Assembly (NCBI RefSeq): GCF_900218035.1 | Contig: NZ_OBMR01000016.1 | Span: forward strand, 1 to 53,093 | DNA: 53,093 nt | Reading direction: 5' to 3' | From: Pseudobutyrivibrio ruminis DSM 9787 | GTDB lineage: Bacteria; Bacillota; Clostridia; Lachnospirales; Lachnospiraceae | Position numbers and translations under genes: made by a program | In this document: piece after piece, positions 14,875 through 23,565 of the stretch | How the letters are laid out: each line of letters begins with the position of its first letter | Position numbering within the stretch: the first letter of the stretch is position 1 | The notes under the pieces: model-generated | What the model was told of the DNA's origin: nothing | The model's database searches: none | The model's input: only the letters and a program-made list of their open reading frames with translations

Positions 14875-15516
14875 CTATAAGAGTTTATTATTTGATAAAT
14901 AGTCAGATAGTCTGAGCCAGTCTATCACTACACGTCTTGAATTCCATTCGTTTGACAACGATTGAAATTCATCTGTAGTAATCTGATTATCAGACAGGTT
15001 TGCTTCCGAATCTATGTCGTCAAATGGATGGTCAATATGAATATAACTGTCCCAAACACCTAAAAATGCTTCATTCGAGAATCCAGTTTTTTCCCAACCA
15101 TCCCAGTTACTGTCGATATTAGAAGAATTAAAGGTCAATTTCCAAGTTCCACTATTAGCAGCTCCGCTACTTCCGCTTTCATAAGTGTATCCGTCGTTTC
15201 CAAGCCAGAAAAGAACTCTGCTTCCTCCTTCTATAAATCTAACTGGTTTATTATCAATTAAAGTATAGGCTCTTTCAAAATAATCATAAGGAAATTCCCC
15301 ATCGGGAACCTCATTCATGACACCGAATATGAGCTCAAATGAACCATCGCTATTAAGATCTACATAGGTGTAACCCACATTGTTTAGGTCGAAACCATAA
15401 TCCATTTCAAAATATGAGCCCACATTAATAAATGCGGTGTTAGGTATTTCTTTAAAAGCAAGGTTAGTGACTGTGGCAGGCTTACTGAAATCATATCTTT
15501 GATTCTGGTAGGACAT
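14875..15516 (-). pseudogene. 5'-truncated gene for a secreted-type protein (from ATG 15516)
   Basis: 213 residues rich in Asp, Gly and aromatic residues: VGYTYVDLNSDGSFELIFGV, SRVLFWLGNDGYTYESGSSG, a WDGW motif and a C-terminal WLRLSDYL. It looks like the extracellular domain of a lipoprotein family of ruminal Lachnospiraceae. The same frame continues upstream without a start to about 15645 (RTYLTDVDGYYKYSLLDEEL, KKYNELYAPAFKEVVASYEE), which fits the missing part of the domain. There is no signal peptide, and AGAGG lies only 2 nt before ATG 15516. Most likely the 5' end has been lost; translation from 15516 is possible but doubtful. Confidence 0.55.
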
Positions 15517-15629
15517 TACCTCTTCATAACTGGCTACTACTTCCTTGAATGCAGGAGCATAAAGCTCATTATATTTTTTGATCAGTTCCTCATCTAAAAG
15601 GCTGTATTTATAATATCCATCAACATCAG

Positions 15630-15803
15630 TTAGGTACGTTCTATTATATAAGCGTTGTAGCGTAATTGTTGTCCATTCTCACGCAATTCAATGACGATAT
15701 CCTGCCAATAGTCTCCACTACTTACTGCATATCGAATTGTATTAGGAAATTTTTCATCAAGAATCTCATTTAATAATTCATTAAACTCATTTATATTTGC
15801 CAT
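15630..15803 (-). CDS. Small protein or gene fragment, unknown
   Basis: 57 residues from ATG 15803 (MANINEFNELLNEILDEKFP, then GDYWQDIVIELRENGQQLRY) with GGAGG 8 nt upstream. It ends exactly where the frame of the 14875-15516 protein becomes readable, so it may be the 5' piece of another gene joined at this point. No family is recognised. Confidence 0.5.
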   Translation of the reverse strand: MANINEFNELLNEILDEKFPNTIRYAVSSGDYWQDIVIELRENGQQLRYNAYIIERT

Positions 15804-15902
15804 TTCTTCTACCTCCCAATAATGACCTAGCATTCATGATAGATTCATAATTTAATTATTCCAAGTATATTCTGTTCCAGAAAATGTTATTCAAAAACAA
15901 AA

Positions 15903-15948
15903 ACCACCACTCCAAGACAATTATTAAAATTTATCTCAAAGTGGTGGT
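15903..15948 (-). terminator. Rho-independent terminator after the RNase H fusion gene
   Basis: ACCACCACT (15903-15911) pairs with AGTGGTGGT (15940-15948) around a 28-nt loop; the minus strand continues GTTTTTGTTTTTG. Confidence 0.75.
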
Positions 15949-15994
15949 ATTGTATATTTTATACGTTTAAAGCCAATGCTTTCATCAATATTAT

Positions 15995-17515
15995 TTATTT
16001 TTTTGTCTTAAAACTATCAGAAAATATCCCTTCGTTGGCACACACTATTTTTCTCTTTTCAAAATATCCTGGAGCCACTTCGTCATCTTCGACCTCTGTA
16101 TTTTCGACTTTGGCGATTCTATCAGCGAATTCATTTCCGAATATCTTACAATGTGCATCAAGGTGTTCAAATACTAATTTTATGCTAGGATGATTTTCTA
16201 CAAATTTATCAAGAGTTTCTTTGTATGCTACAACATATTTATGCTCATCATCTTTTTTTTGTTCTTTCCAATCAAAGAGACCATGTGGGTAATATCCTAC
16301 TGCTGTATTATCAAAGAAAATTCTAACTGTTGTATCTTCATCAGACATATTGCTTAGTTCTTTCAATAATTCAGTAACAGCTTGAACTTCCCCAATGAAA
16401 TTTGACCCTTTAGCAGCGCCTTCACTATGGCAGAATCTAACAGTATTGTTTTGAGACAGTACTACACCTGTGCCATATGATTCTTTTTCTTTACCAGTTT
16501 TTAAGCTTGAGCCATCTACATAGGCAAATAGTCCATCAGATAATGCTGGTATAGGTAGATTCTTTGTATAACAAGAAAATTTGAATGTGTAATCCATCTG
16601 GCCATCATATAAATAGATAGTTTTAATGGATTCATCACTTTCGTCTGTAATCTGCAATTGATTGAAATCATCAATGGTCATATTGTTAAAGTTTACATAT
16701 CCTTTTGAGTATGATGCATCCTTGTTAAATATCAGATAGATTTTTGTATCAATATCTGTAAGAAATCCCTTTTGCATTTCATCTAACTGCAAATATAGCA
16801 TTCTTGTAGACATCTGGCTTGGTAAGACAAAGGAGATGTCATTACCTGAGTTATCTACAAATGTGTATGTAGTGTTTGTATCAGATTTATCTTCTCCAAT
16901 ATAAGGTAGAAAAGCATTAAAAACAGCACCTTTTTTCAGGTATTTTAAAACAACATTATCATCATATATTCTTTCAAATTGGATAATGATCTTTGTTCCA
17001 TTTATGCGCACACTACTTTTATCTAGTTTAAACAGTGTAGGAATCACTGAACAATTCTGAGTTCTATTCTCCTTACCTGTAAAGGTTTTATTAGAAACGA
17101 AATTATCAAGCATATTTTTATCTTGATTTTTTGCTATTACAGCATTGCCATACTTTCGGATAAGATGAGAAAAGCTAGTGTGTAAAGATTCTATTTTCCC
17201 ATACTCGCTTCGAACAATAATGTAATCATCGAGTTTTTCAACATTTTCAGCCAATGATGCTTCGGCCACATCATAGTCTTTTTCTTCAGAATCAATTACT
17301 ACAAAGTCACAGTCAGAGATTAGTTTTTTAAAAATATCTAACTCTTCTTTTGATGTAGCTAATCCTCCGTAGACATATTCTTTGGATTCATTAACTTTTG
17401 TGCTATATGGATACACGCTAATTATTTGATTACTGTATTTTTTATTATTCTTTACGTTAGTTTCTACAATTGCCCATTCTGTTTTTGTAGTTGCCTTCCA
17501 AACAAAGTAGTTCAT
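15995..17515 (-). CDS. RNase H-fold protein with long N-terminal region
   Basis: A 506-residue protein. The C-terminal third (about 325-480) is an RNase HI domain: FAYVDGSS (catalytic Asp), FIGEVQAV (Glu), RIFFDNTAVG (Asp) and FGNEFADRIA (Asp). All four catalytic acids are present, so it should cut RNA in RNA-DNA hybrids. The first 320 residues are not recognised: residues 1-90 begin MNYFVWKATTKTEWAIVETN, then a beta-rich central region follows. Usual RNase HI is about 150-200 residues, so this is a fusion or special variant. GGAGG lies 8 nt before the ATG; a terminator follows. Confidence 0.75.
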   Translation of the reverse strand: MNYFVWKATTKTEWAIVETNVKNNKKYSNQIISVYPYSTKVNESKEYVYGGLATSKEELDIFKKLISDCDFVVIDSEEKDYDVAEASLAENVEKLDDYIIVRSEYGKIESLHTSFSHLIRKYGNAVIAKNQDKNMLDNFVSNKTFTGKENRTQNCSVIPTLFKLDKSSVRINGTKIIIQFERIYDDNVVLKYLKKGAVFNAFLPYIGEDKSDTNTTYTFVDNSGNDISFVLPSQMSTRMLYLQLDEMQKGFLTDIDTKIYLIFNKDASYSKGYVNFNNMTIDDFNQLQITDESDESIKTIYLYDGQMDYTFKFSCYTKNLPIPALSDGLFAYVDGSSLKTGKEKESYGTGVVLSQNNTVRFCHSEGAAKGSNFIGEVQAVTELLKELSNMSDEDTTVRIFFDNTAVGYYPHGLFDWKEQKKDDEHKYVVAYKETLDKFVENHPSIKLVFEHLDAHCKIFGNEFADRIAKVENTEVEDDEVAPGYFEKRKIVCANEGIFSDSFKTKK

Positions 17516-17670
17516 TATTGTTCCTCCGAGCTGTAGATTTTTTAATCAGAGATTATTGACATTTTCTTTAGTATAACATTATCAATAGTCACTTGTCCTA
17601 TACAAAACAGGATATTCTGCTCTTCTAAGCGCCAGGAACCGATGACCATCCATAGAAATCATGTCTTTGA

Positions 17671-19048
17671 GTCAAGTCCATATTTGTGTGTAAATTCATC
17701 TTTCAGCTAAAATAATATTCCTCAGGCCGCTCTCATTTTTATGAGCTCCTTTTGTATTTTATTGAGGTTATCGTAATACTCCTGCATATCAAAAAGCCTG
17801 TGAGCTACGCTCCAGTCATTATGATCATCGTAAAGAATTGCTCCAATAAGACGAATGATTGATTCCGTATTAGGAAAAATTTGTATTACTCTTTCACGTC
17901 GCCTTATTTCTCTATTTTCACGCTCTATGATGTTACTAGTCCTTAAAGCAATGCGATATTTTGAAGGTAAGGCCATGATTGTTATACTGTCTTCAAACCC
18001 TTCATCTAAAATAGACATAGCTTCTGATGCAACATCTTGATATTCATCGTAAATGCTTGATTTTAAGCGCCTGGCTTCTTCAATTGTTGATGAATTAAAC
18101 ATATCTCTTAATTCAGAAGCTAAGCCGGTGCTATATTTCTTAGGGCATTTATCAATGATGTTTCTTGTAAAATGAGCTTGGCAGCGTTGCCATGATGATC
18201 CGGTAAAACATTCTTTTATTGCTTCTACAAGTCCAGCGTGTGCATCTGAGATAACGATATCAACGCCTCTTAATCCACGGCTTTTAAGGCCTTCAAAAAA
18301 GTCTCTCCAAGTGTTTGTTTTCTCTGAGTCATAGACTTCAAAACCAAGGACTTCTTTATGGCCTGTATTATTGATTCCTATAGCAATAAATAATGCTTTA
18401 GACTTAATCCTATGCTCTTCACGAGCTTTAAGATAAATAGCATCAACTATAATAAATGGATAGTGTTCAGGTAAAAGTCGCTCTTTGAAATGCTTGATTG
18501 GAACATCTAATTCCTTGCAAATCTCAGAGACAGTAGATTTTGAGAAAGATTCCCCGCATAATTCTTCAGTTACTTTCTTTACATTTCTAGTTGAAACACC
18601 TTGAATAACCATTTCCATCATAGTAGAAATCAAAGCTTGTTCATTGCGCTGATAGTTCTCAAATAAAGCTGTTTTAAAAGGCACATTTCTATGTCTTGGA
18701 ACCTGTAATTCGATTTTTCCAATCCTTGTAGTTAAACTCCTAGTTCGAGTACCATTACGATAATCAGAACGATTAGAAGAACGTTCATAATTTTCCGCGC
18801 CTAGTTGTTCGGAAGATTCCGCTAAGAGTACCTGATTGAGCAAAGCTTCCATAAGCTTTCCAAAAGCTTCATCTTTGCTTTCAGAGAAAAGCCCTACAAA
18901 AAAATCGTAATCCAATGTAAAATGTAATTGAGCCATAGTGTTCATCCTTTCAATTATGTTTTGTGTGGTAACTTAATTTTAACTGAAAGATGAGCTCCTG
19001 GCTCTTTTTATTTAGTTTTTGAATTTACACCATTATATGGGCTTTATC
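17671..19048. mobile_element. IS256-family insertion sequence with 9-bp target duplication
   Basis: A 1378-bp element. Ends read GTCAAGTCCATATTTGTGTG... at 17671 and, inverted, GATAAAGCCCATATAATGG... at 19048; both share CCATAT and GTGTAAATTCA, giving imperfect inverted repeats of about 28 bp. TGTCTTTGA is directly repeated on both sides (17662-17670 and 19049-19057). The single transposase gene is intact, so the insertion looks recent. Confidence 0.85.
17722..18936 (-). CDS. IS256-family transposase
   Basis: A 404-residue DDE transposase from ATG 18936 (AAAGG 9 nt upstream; ATG 18945 is the alternative). The catalytic triad is seen as IIVDAIYLK (Asp about 165), VISDAHAGL (Asp about 229) and TSNIIERENREIRRRE (Glu about 339). 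GVSTRNVKKVTEELCG and WQRCQAHFTRN are also typical of IS256. Length and all motifs are complete, so it should be active. Confidence 0.95.
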   Translation of the reverse strand: MAQLHFTLDYDFFVGLFSESKDEAFGKLMEALLNQVLLAESSEQLGAENYERSSNRSDYRNGTRTRSLTTRIGKIELQVPRHRNVPFKTALFENYQRNEQALISTMMEMVIQGVSTRNVKKVTEELCGESFSKSTVSEICKELDVPIKHFKERLLPEHYPFIIVDAIYLKAREEHRIKSKALFIAIGINNTGHKEVLGFEVYDSEKTNTWRDFFEGLKSRGLRGVDIVISDAHAGLVEAIKECFTGSSWQRCQAHFTRNIIDKCPKKYSTGLASELRDMFNSSTIEEARRLKSSIYDEYQDVASEAMSILDEGFEDSITIMALPSKYRIALRTSNIIERENREIRRRERVIQIFPNTESIIRLIGAILYDDHNDWSVAHRLFDMQEYYDNLNKIQKELIKMRAA

Positions 19049-19283
19049 TGTCTTTGAACACTATCCCCCTTTCTTCCTTATATTTTGCAAGAATATCCTC
19101 AATATATGTTTTTAATTCTTCATTGTTTACTTTTTCATCCCCCAAAATAATAAAGATTCTCAAAATCTTCCTTAAACTCATCCTTTATTTTTATAATCGC
19201 AACTTCGACTCCGATGTAACTCATTTCTTTCCTCTCTTTTAACCTTTATAAATTAAACTACCAATAATCGATGATCATGGCAT

Positions 19284-19736
19284 CTAATACATCTTCGTAA
19301 ACCTAACACCATCTTCATCAACAGTGCCCGCAAAAAAGATGCTAAAGTGCACACCTCTGTTGCTGGCCACGCGAAGATTTGCTACGAAGTTGCCTTCCTT
19401 ACTCATATTAATATACGCCTCTTCCGTACTCAGTGCCAATTTCTGTGCATCTATGTGTCGTACGGTGTTGCCGTCTAGTGTAGATGTTGGTTCTGGCGGA
19501 AACAATTCTCCCCAGACTTCTTCATCGGCAAACTTAGGAAGATAATCTTCTCTCAGAGTGGCATAGGATTCTGAGCTATCAAAAGATATGCCCATTAAGG
19601 CATCTTCAATCATTTGATGATGAACTTTTGCCATATTAGCTTCGTGCCAAAACCAAAGACCTAAAATAAATGCCGACAGAATTATCCATATAAAAATAAT
19701 ATTAATCACTTTCAGTATCTTAGTCATTTTCGCCAT
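19284..19736 (-). CDS. Small membrane-anchored protein, unknown
   Basis: A 150-residue protein with one N-terminal membrane segment (about residues 9-30, INIIFIWIILSAFILGLWFW) and an outside domain ending FSIFFAGTVDEDGVRFTKMY. The ATG at 19736 or 19727 overlaps the end of the previous gene. No family is recognised. It belongs to a cluster of three tiny coupled genes (20015, 19720, 19284). Confidence 0.6.
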   Translation of the reverse strand: MAKMTKILKVINIIFIWIILSAFILGLWFWHEANMAKVHHQMIEDALMGISFDSSESYATLREDYLPKFADEEVWGELFPPEPTSTLDGNTVRHIDAQKLALSTEEAYINMSKEGNFVANLRVASNRGVHFSIFFAGTVDEDGVRFTKMY

Positions 19737-20025
19737 TCACCATTTCCATTACTTTATTAACAATTTCATCCATTTCCTGTTTTTCTTTTTCTCTGGCAAT
19801 TGCTTGCTGCTTACGTTCTTCCATCCTTTCGGCATAACGCTTCTCATCTAACATATCTAAAAGCTGCTGAGAATCGTACTGCGCATTGTATGCATCTATC
19901 TGCTTCACACAAAACTTTACAGATAATGGCATTGCTATGCAGAGTAGATATGTAATCAAAATTTGTCTAACCGAGCCTTTTTCAGTTTTATCACTTTTCT
20001 CAAACATCTTCATACTAGGCCACAT
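19720..20025 (-). CDS. Small membrane protein with charged coiled-coil tail
   Basis: A 101-residue protein with a membrane segment at about residues 20-38 (VRQILITYLLCIAMPLSVKF) and a strongly charged helix (ERMEERKQQAIAREKEKQEM). It overlaps the genes on both sides by 11 and 17 nt, indicating translational coupling. Function unknown. Confidence 0.55.
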   Translation of the reverse strand: MWPSMKMFEKSDKTEKGSVRQILITYLLCIAMPLSVKFCVKQIDAYNAQYDSQQLLDMLDEKRYAERMEERKQQAIAREKEKQEMDEIVNKVMEMVNGEND

Positions 20026-20206
20026 CTCTTTTCATCAATTTGCTGAGGCAATCGGATACCTTAGTCACACACAAACCACCTTCAGCAATCTTCTTAATCT
20101 CATCAAACGATGTGATGTCGAAATATTCAGGTCTATCAGTCATACCAACAAGTTCCTTCGCCGTTTTGCCAGTTCTTTCTTCAATGCGCATTATATAATT
20201 TTCCAT
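20015..20206 (-). CDS. Small soluble protein, unknown
   Basis: 63 residues from ATG 20206 (MENYIMRIEERTGKTAKELV, ending CLSKLMKRDVA). The ATG at 20224 would add six residues. It heads the three-gene coupled cluster. No domain is recognised. Confidence 0.5.
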   Translation of the reverse strand: MENYIMRIEERTGKTAKELVGMTDRPEYFDITSFDEIKKIAEGGLCVTKVSDCLSKLMKRDVA

Positions 20207-20234
20207 ATTTATAGTTCCTTTCATAATTGGATTC

Positions 20235-20395
20235 TTAGTTTGCGTTCAACGATGCATTTTCTTCTTTATATCTTTTCAATTCATCAACCAATTCATCATA
20301 AATCACTAATACCTAATCAATAGAATCAGATAGAAGGTTCAATAAACCTAGATTAAACGGGGTCTCAGTTGCTTTTTCATTTAAGGCCTAAATAT
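20235..20395 (-). pseudogene. Decayed small gene
   Basis: One frame reads ALNEKATETPFNLGLLNLLS, DSID, stop, then VLVIYDELVDELKRYKEENA, SLNAN, stop. No start codon or ribosome site is seen before the internal stop. Protein-like composition on both sides of the stop suggests a broken gene of unknown function. Confidence 0.4.
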
Positions 20396-20415
20396 CACTC
20401 TCTTTACACTTGACC

Positions 20416-20874
20416 TTACTTACCGTATGTTCTTCCGTCGAGCAGCGTCCATTCTTTTCGACCATTTGCTACTCTACCAAGTACAACAGCAGCTGCAGCT
20501 GATGAACTTGAGAATAAATAATCTTTTACGAAAACACCATTAGAAATAGTGCCATCTTCCATTAAGGACTCTCTTAATTCCATGTATCCATCCTGAAATC
20601 CTTCGGTTACGTCCTTGGAAATTTTACTTCCAGCAACAACTACGAAGTTATCATCATCAAGCGGATAACCCGAAGCATTTCCTCCTCTACCCGATAGAAT
20701 AAACTTATCATGTACTTTATTCTCTGTATCTTTATCAAGATCCAAATTCTCAGAAACCCTATTAGTTAAATCCTTTTCAAATTCCTTATCCCTTATCTGC
20801 TGTATGATAGAACTAAGTTCTGTGTCATCAACTGTAAATGCCTGACCACAATGTGGACATTTTAACTCTGCCAT
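20416..20874 (-). CDS. Zinc-ribbon/DUF2130-like N-end fused to DUF4357
   Basis: A 152-residue protein. The first 45 residues (MAELKCPHCGQAFTVDDTEL, IIQQIRDKEFEKDL) look like the start of DUF2130 proteins, which are normally about 400 residues and coiled-coil. The rest (KFILSGRGGNASGYPLDDDN, FVVVAGSKISKDV, KDYLFSSSSAAAAVVLGRVA, NGRKEWTLLDGRTY) is a DUF4357 domain, a small domain attached to nucleases, methyltransferases and helicase-like proteins. The short fusion may be a deletion product that has kept a readable frame. AAAGGAGG precedes the ATG. Confidence 0.7.
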   Translation of the reverse strand: MAELKCPHCGQAFTVDDTELSSIIQQIRDKEFEKDLTNRVSENLDLDKDTENKVHDKFILSGRGGNASGYPLDDDNFVVVAGSKISKDVTEGFQDGYMELRESLMEDGTISNGVFVKDYLFSSSSAAAAVVLGRVANGRKEWTLLDGRTYGK

Positions 20875-21248
20875 AATAATCCTCCTTTTATGACGCTAAT
20901 ATGAATAAACATGTTTCTTTATAATATGCTCAGCCAAAAGATTATTCCGCTAATTTCATATTATGAAACACCAAATAAACAACCAAACTATTATTTTTTT
21001 TACATAATTACTACCTCATTATTCATCAACCTGTAATATAAATCATTTTATCCCCTTTCTGATGCAGTTTTCTTTGGTAATGATTGTCCCGATTTTAATA
21101 GTCTAATCACATGACCATAGCCCGTTGATTCATCTACATAAAGAAGCTGCTTGATCAAATCATTGCAGGATGCAGCTCCTTATCTTTGATATATTCATTG
21201 TATCAGGGCAAAAAAAAGACTTCGTAATATTTACGAAGTCCCATGTAA
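20875..21248. other. Gene-poor stretch with a decayed frame
   Basis: 374 nt with no convincing gene. On the minus strand 21179-21048 is open for 43 codons without a start (ASCNDLIKQLLYVDESTGYG, HVIRLLKSGQSLPKKTASER), preceded by another frame reading NEYIKDKELHPAMI. It looks like a frameshifted remnant. The terminator of the next gene train lies at 21211-21240. The remainder is AT-rich without visible structure. Confidence 0.4.
21211..21240 (-). terminator. Rho-independent terminator ending the 27.5-21.2 kb gene train
   Basis: GACTTCGTAA (21218-21227) pairs with TTACGAAGTC (21231-21240); on the minus strand a run of T (21211-21217) follows. It lies 8 nt past the stop of the 21249 gene. Confidence 0.92.
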
Positions 21249-21932
21249 CTAATTTCTTTCCATTGCTTGTTGCACTATAGTCGTCCCCCTATTTTCAATA
21301 TATTTCACATCTTTCTCTGCGGTTATTAAAGTTCCATTTTCCTCAAAGAACTTAATTGCCTTATCGATTTCATCTATATTATTCTTATAATCACTCTCAC
21401 CACCACAAGCATTTTTAAAGGCATGTTGAATATCATGAAGGTCATTTCCTAGTACGTAGGTGTATTTCAGTGAGTATCCAGTTTCAGGCTTGCCGCTAAA
21501 ATATATATAGAAATAGCCATTGGTTCCATCTCCGGCAAATAAATCATATTTCAATTCGCTAGGTTTTTCTTCATATCTCTTTTTATTTCTTCCCCAATTT
21601 TTGATAACATGTTCTACTGAATCTACCCCCAAATCAATGATTCCTTGATCCATGAAAACATCAAATGCCGTTTTAATCTCTGTTAGATTCGAAGTTCTTC
21701 CTGTTCTATAGTGGTCATATAAATCCAAGCTTGAATGATCAAATCTTTCCATAAAGTATCTCATGCCATAATATGCATGTTTTACTATTCCACTTTTTCC
21801 AGTAGCGTCATAGTGCTTTACTATTATTCCTTGTGTTTTTTCGCGTTCAGCTTCACCATCTTCATTCCAAAAATCCCATTTGAAGTCCCACTCATAATCA
21901 TATAGAAAAACTACTGTTCCCCAGTCACTCAT
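21249..21932 (-). CDS. Unknown protein
   Basis: 227 residues, aromatic-rich start (SDWGTVVFLYDYEWDFKWDF) and mixed alpha/beta pattern; no domain recognised. The ATG overlaps the stop of the 21929 gene by 4 nt (ATGA-type), with CGGAGG upstream, so both are made together. It is the last gene before the strong terminator. Confidence 0.7.
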   Translation of the reverse strand: MSDWGTVVFLYDYEWDFKWDFWNEDGEAEREKTQGIIVKHYDATGKSGIVKHAYYGMRYFMERFDHSSLDLYDHYRTGRTSNLTEIKTAFDVFMDQGIIDLGVDSVEHVIKNWGRNKKRYEEKPSELKYDLFAGDGTNGYFYIYFSGKPETGYSLKYTYVLGNDLHDIQHAFKNACGGESDYKNNIDEIDKAIKFFEENGTLITAEKDVKYIENRGTTIVQQAMERN

Positions 21933-22567
21933 TCTTTCACCTCCGTATATTCTTCTTCATCAAAACCATCATCTTCATCCCAATAATCGTCTTCGTCAGA
22001 ACATTCATCATCGAATGAGCAAACAGGGTATTCGTCCCATTCCTCATCAGGGTCATTTCCCCAATATCGATCACATGGAACCTCAAAAAGCTTATTCTCT
22101 AATTCCTTTGCTCGCTGAGGCTGGTCTAGAAGATTTACAAAATCATTTCCTGAAATCCAAAATTCTTCTGTATCACCAACACCAATCATTGTAATTGAAT
22201 GCTTACAAACGACATTAGAACTTGAGTTATATAGAACCGAAAGTCCAATACATTGAATTCGTTTTATTAATTCGCTGTCCCTTACTTTCTCATTTAATAC
22301 AACAAATATATCCCCAGCATATAGCGTCTCAAAGTCATAATAAACATCAAACTTTTTATCTTTAATAGCCTGAATAAATTCTTTGCTATCTACATCTGCT
22401 TCCCCATTAATAGGATCAACTGCAACTTGGGCCGCCAAGACACAGCTTTTTCCGCCATATGCATTCTTCTCAAATTCATCATACGCCGGATTTGCATGAT
22501 GCCATGGTTCCAAATTATCCATTGGTTCCAAATCATAATCACTAAAAAGTTTATCAATAGCTTTCAT
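21929..22567 (-). CDS. Unknown protein with very acidic C-terminal tail
   Basis: 212 residues. The last 35 residues are almost all Asp, Glu and Tyr (DDECSDEDDYWDEDDGFDEE), similar in character to DNA-mimic or chaperone-binding tails. The body (SCVLAAQVAVDPINGEADVD, KKFDVYYDFETLYAGDIFVV) is not recognised. AAAGG precedes ATG. It overlaps 21249-21932 by 4 nt. Confidence 0.65.
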   Translation of the reverse strand: MKAIDKLFSDYDLEPMDNLEPWHHANPAYDEFEKNAYGGKSCVLAAQVAVDPINGEADVDSKEFIQAIKDKKFDVYYDFETLYAGDIFVVLNEKVRDSELIKRIQCIGLSVLYNSSSNVVCKHSITMIGVGDTEEFWISGNDFVNLLDQPQRAKELENKLFEVPCDRYWGNDPDEEWDEYPVCSFDDECSDEDDYWDEDDGFDEEEYTEVKE

Positions 22568-22581
22568 AGTATCTTTCCTTT

Positions 22582-23148
22582 CTATATTTCAGCTAACATG
22601 AACAAATCGTTACATATTAATTTACCGTGCTCAGATAAATACTCTGGAGCAAAATTTACAAATTCCTGCACTCGGATTTGGTCGTAATCGCCGAGGTGAA
22701 TCAAGGTTGCCTTTAATGTTTTTAATTGATTTGCATCACTTGGCAATGAAAAACCAACAGCATAATCTTTGGTCATCAGATTCTTGTAAACTGTAAGATT
22801 ACGATTTTCAAAGACGCTTGCAATCGGCTTCATTTGCTTGGCTGTTGTTATTACAGCATCTAATGTGTCGCAAATGATGTACGATGTGTTCAGTGTTGTA
22901 TCCCATTCGATGGATATCATCACGTTGTTATCATCTAGCTGACTTGATTGAAGATTTGTCACTTCAGCATCTGCTGGTATATATTCTTGGTTTTTCAATT
23001 GCCCCATCACCACATCAGCTAGACCATTTAGTGTTTTATCAATTGTTTCCTGGTTTGCAAATTCTTCTTCAAAAAGAACTGTTTTAATCTGAAATGTTCT
23101 TTGTCCTGTTCTTGCAACATTCATTTCCCTAGGTTTAATATTTTCCAT
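22582..23148 (-). CDS. Unknown protein
   Basis: 188 residues from ATG 23148 (MENIKPREMNVARTGQRTFQ) with AGTGAGG 9 nt upstream. Strand-helix alternation (VMISIEWDTTLNTSYIICDT, FENRNLTVYKNLMTKDYAVG) and no membrane segments or named domain. It follows the 70-residue gene by 21 nt. Confidence 0.65.
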   Translation of the reverse strand: MENIKPREMNVARTGQRTFQIKTVLFEEEFANQETIDKTLNGLADVVMGQLKNQEYIPADAEVTNLQSSQLDDNNVMISIEWDTTLNTSYIICDTLDAVITTAKQMKPIASVFENRNLTVYKNLMTKDYAVGFSLPSDANQLKTLKATLIHLGDYDQIRVQEFVNFAPEYLSEHGKLICNDLFMLAEI

Positions 23149-23169
23149 ATGTAAGTACCTCACTATATT

Positions 23170-23382
23170 TTATTCATTTAGTCTTTCGACTAGTTCTTCG
23201 TAACTATAAGCTTTAGCAAGCTTCGCATATGTTTCATCCATATGATTCATATGCCATGAGCTATAGTAGTCACAGTTTTCCATTAACAACTCGTTGATTC
23301 CCCAACCAGCTGTTTCAGCGTTGATTTCCTTTAAAACTTCAATCTTATTTTCTAAAGTGTCGTTCTTAAATGTATTTGTCAT
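23170..23382 (-). CDS. Small acidic protein, unknown
   Basis: 70 residues from ATG 23382 (MTNTFKNDTLENKIEVLKEI, then ELLMENCDYYSSWHMNHMDE). AAGGGA lies upstream. First gene after the palindromic terminator at 23451-23485, so it may have its own promoter or depend on read-through. No family recognised. Confidence 0.6.
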   Translation of the reverse strand: MTNTFKNDTLENKIEVLKEINAETAGWGINELLMENCDYYSSWHMNHMDETYAKLAKAYSYEELVERLNE

Positions 23383-23450
23383 AATATTTTTCCCTTTCTT
23401 AATAGAAAAATAAGTTATCATTAAGCATGTACACATTATACATGGATACA

Positions 23451-23485
23451 AAAACGTCCTTCGTAAAATTTACGAAGGACGTTTT
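23451..23485. terminator. Bidirectional palindromic terminator
   Basis: Two 17-nt arms (AAAACGTCCTTCGTAAA and its reverse complement) around a single A, with T-runs on both strands. Its inner CTTCGTAAA...TTTACGAAG is shared with the terminator at 21218-21240. It lies about 80 nt past the 23566 gene. Confidence 0.85.
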
Positions 23486-23565
23486 TACATTTTTCTTCAA
23501 ACTTTCTTCTTCTAAAATCTATTATTTCAAAGTGTTCAAACATAATTGTTCTTCCTTTTTTCAAA

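Larger units (their letters stand above)
17582..19224 (-). pseudogene. Small gene split by the IS256 element and frameshifted
   Basis: The right piece starts ATG 19224 behind GAGAGGAAAG and reads MSYIGVEVAIIKIKDEFKED. A frame slip near 19165 then allows VNNEELKTYIEDILAKYKEE, running into the IS. Joining at the 9-bp target copy continues KDMISMDGHRFLALRRAEYP and VLYRTSDY before the stop at 17582. The original protein was about 90 residues and of unknown function. Both the IS insertion and the frameshift break it. Confidence 0.65.

Noticed and set aside
21048-21179. Possible clpP remnant (DLIKQLL resembles ClpP at 27.4 kb)
   Set aside because: Only a seven-residue likeness; the rest of the frame does not follow ClpP and the stretch is frameshifted.
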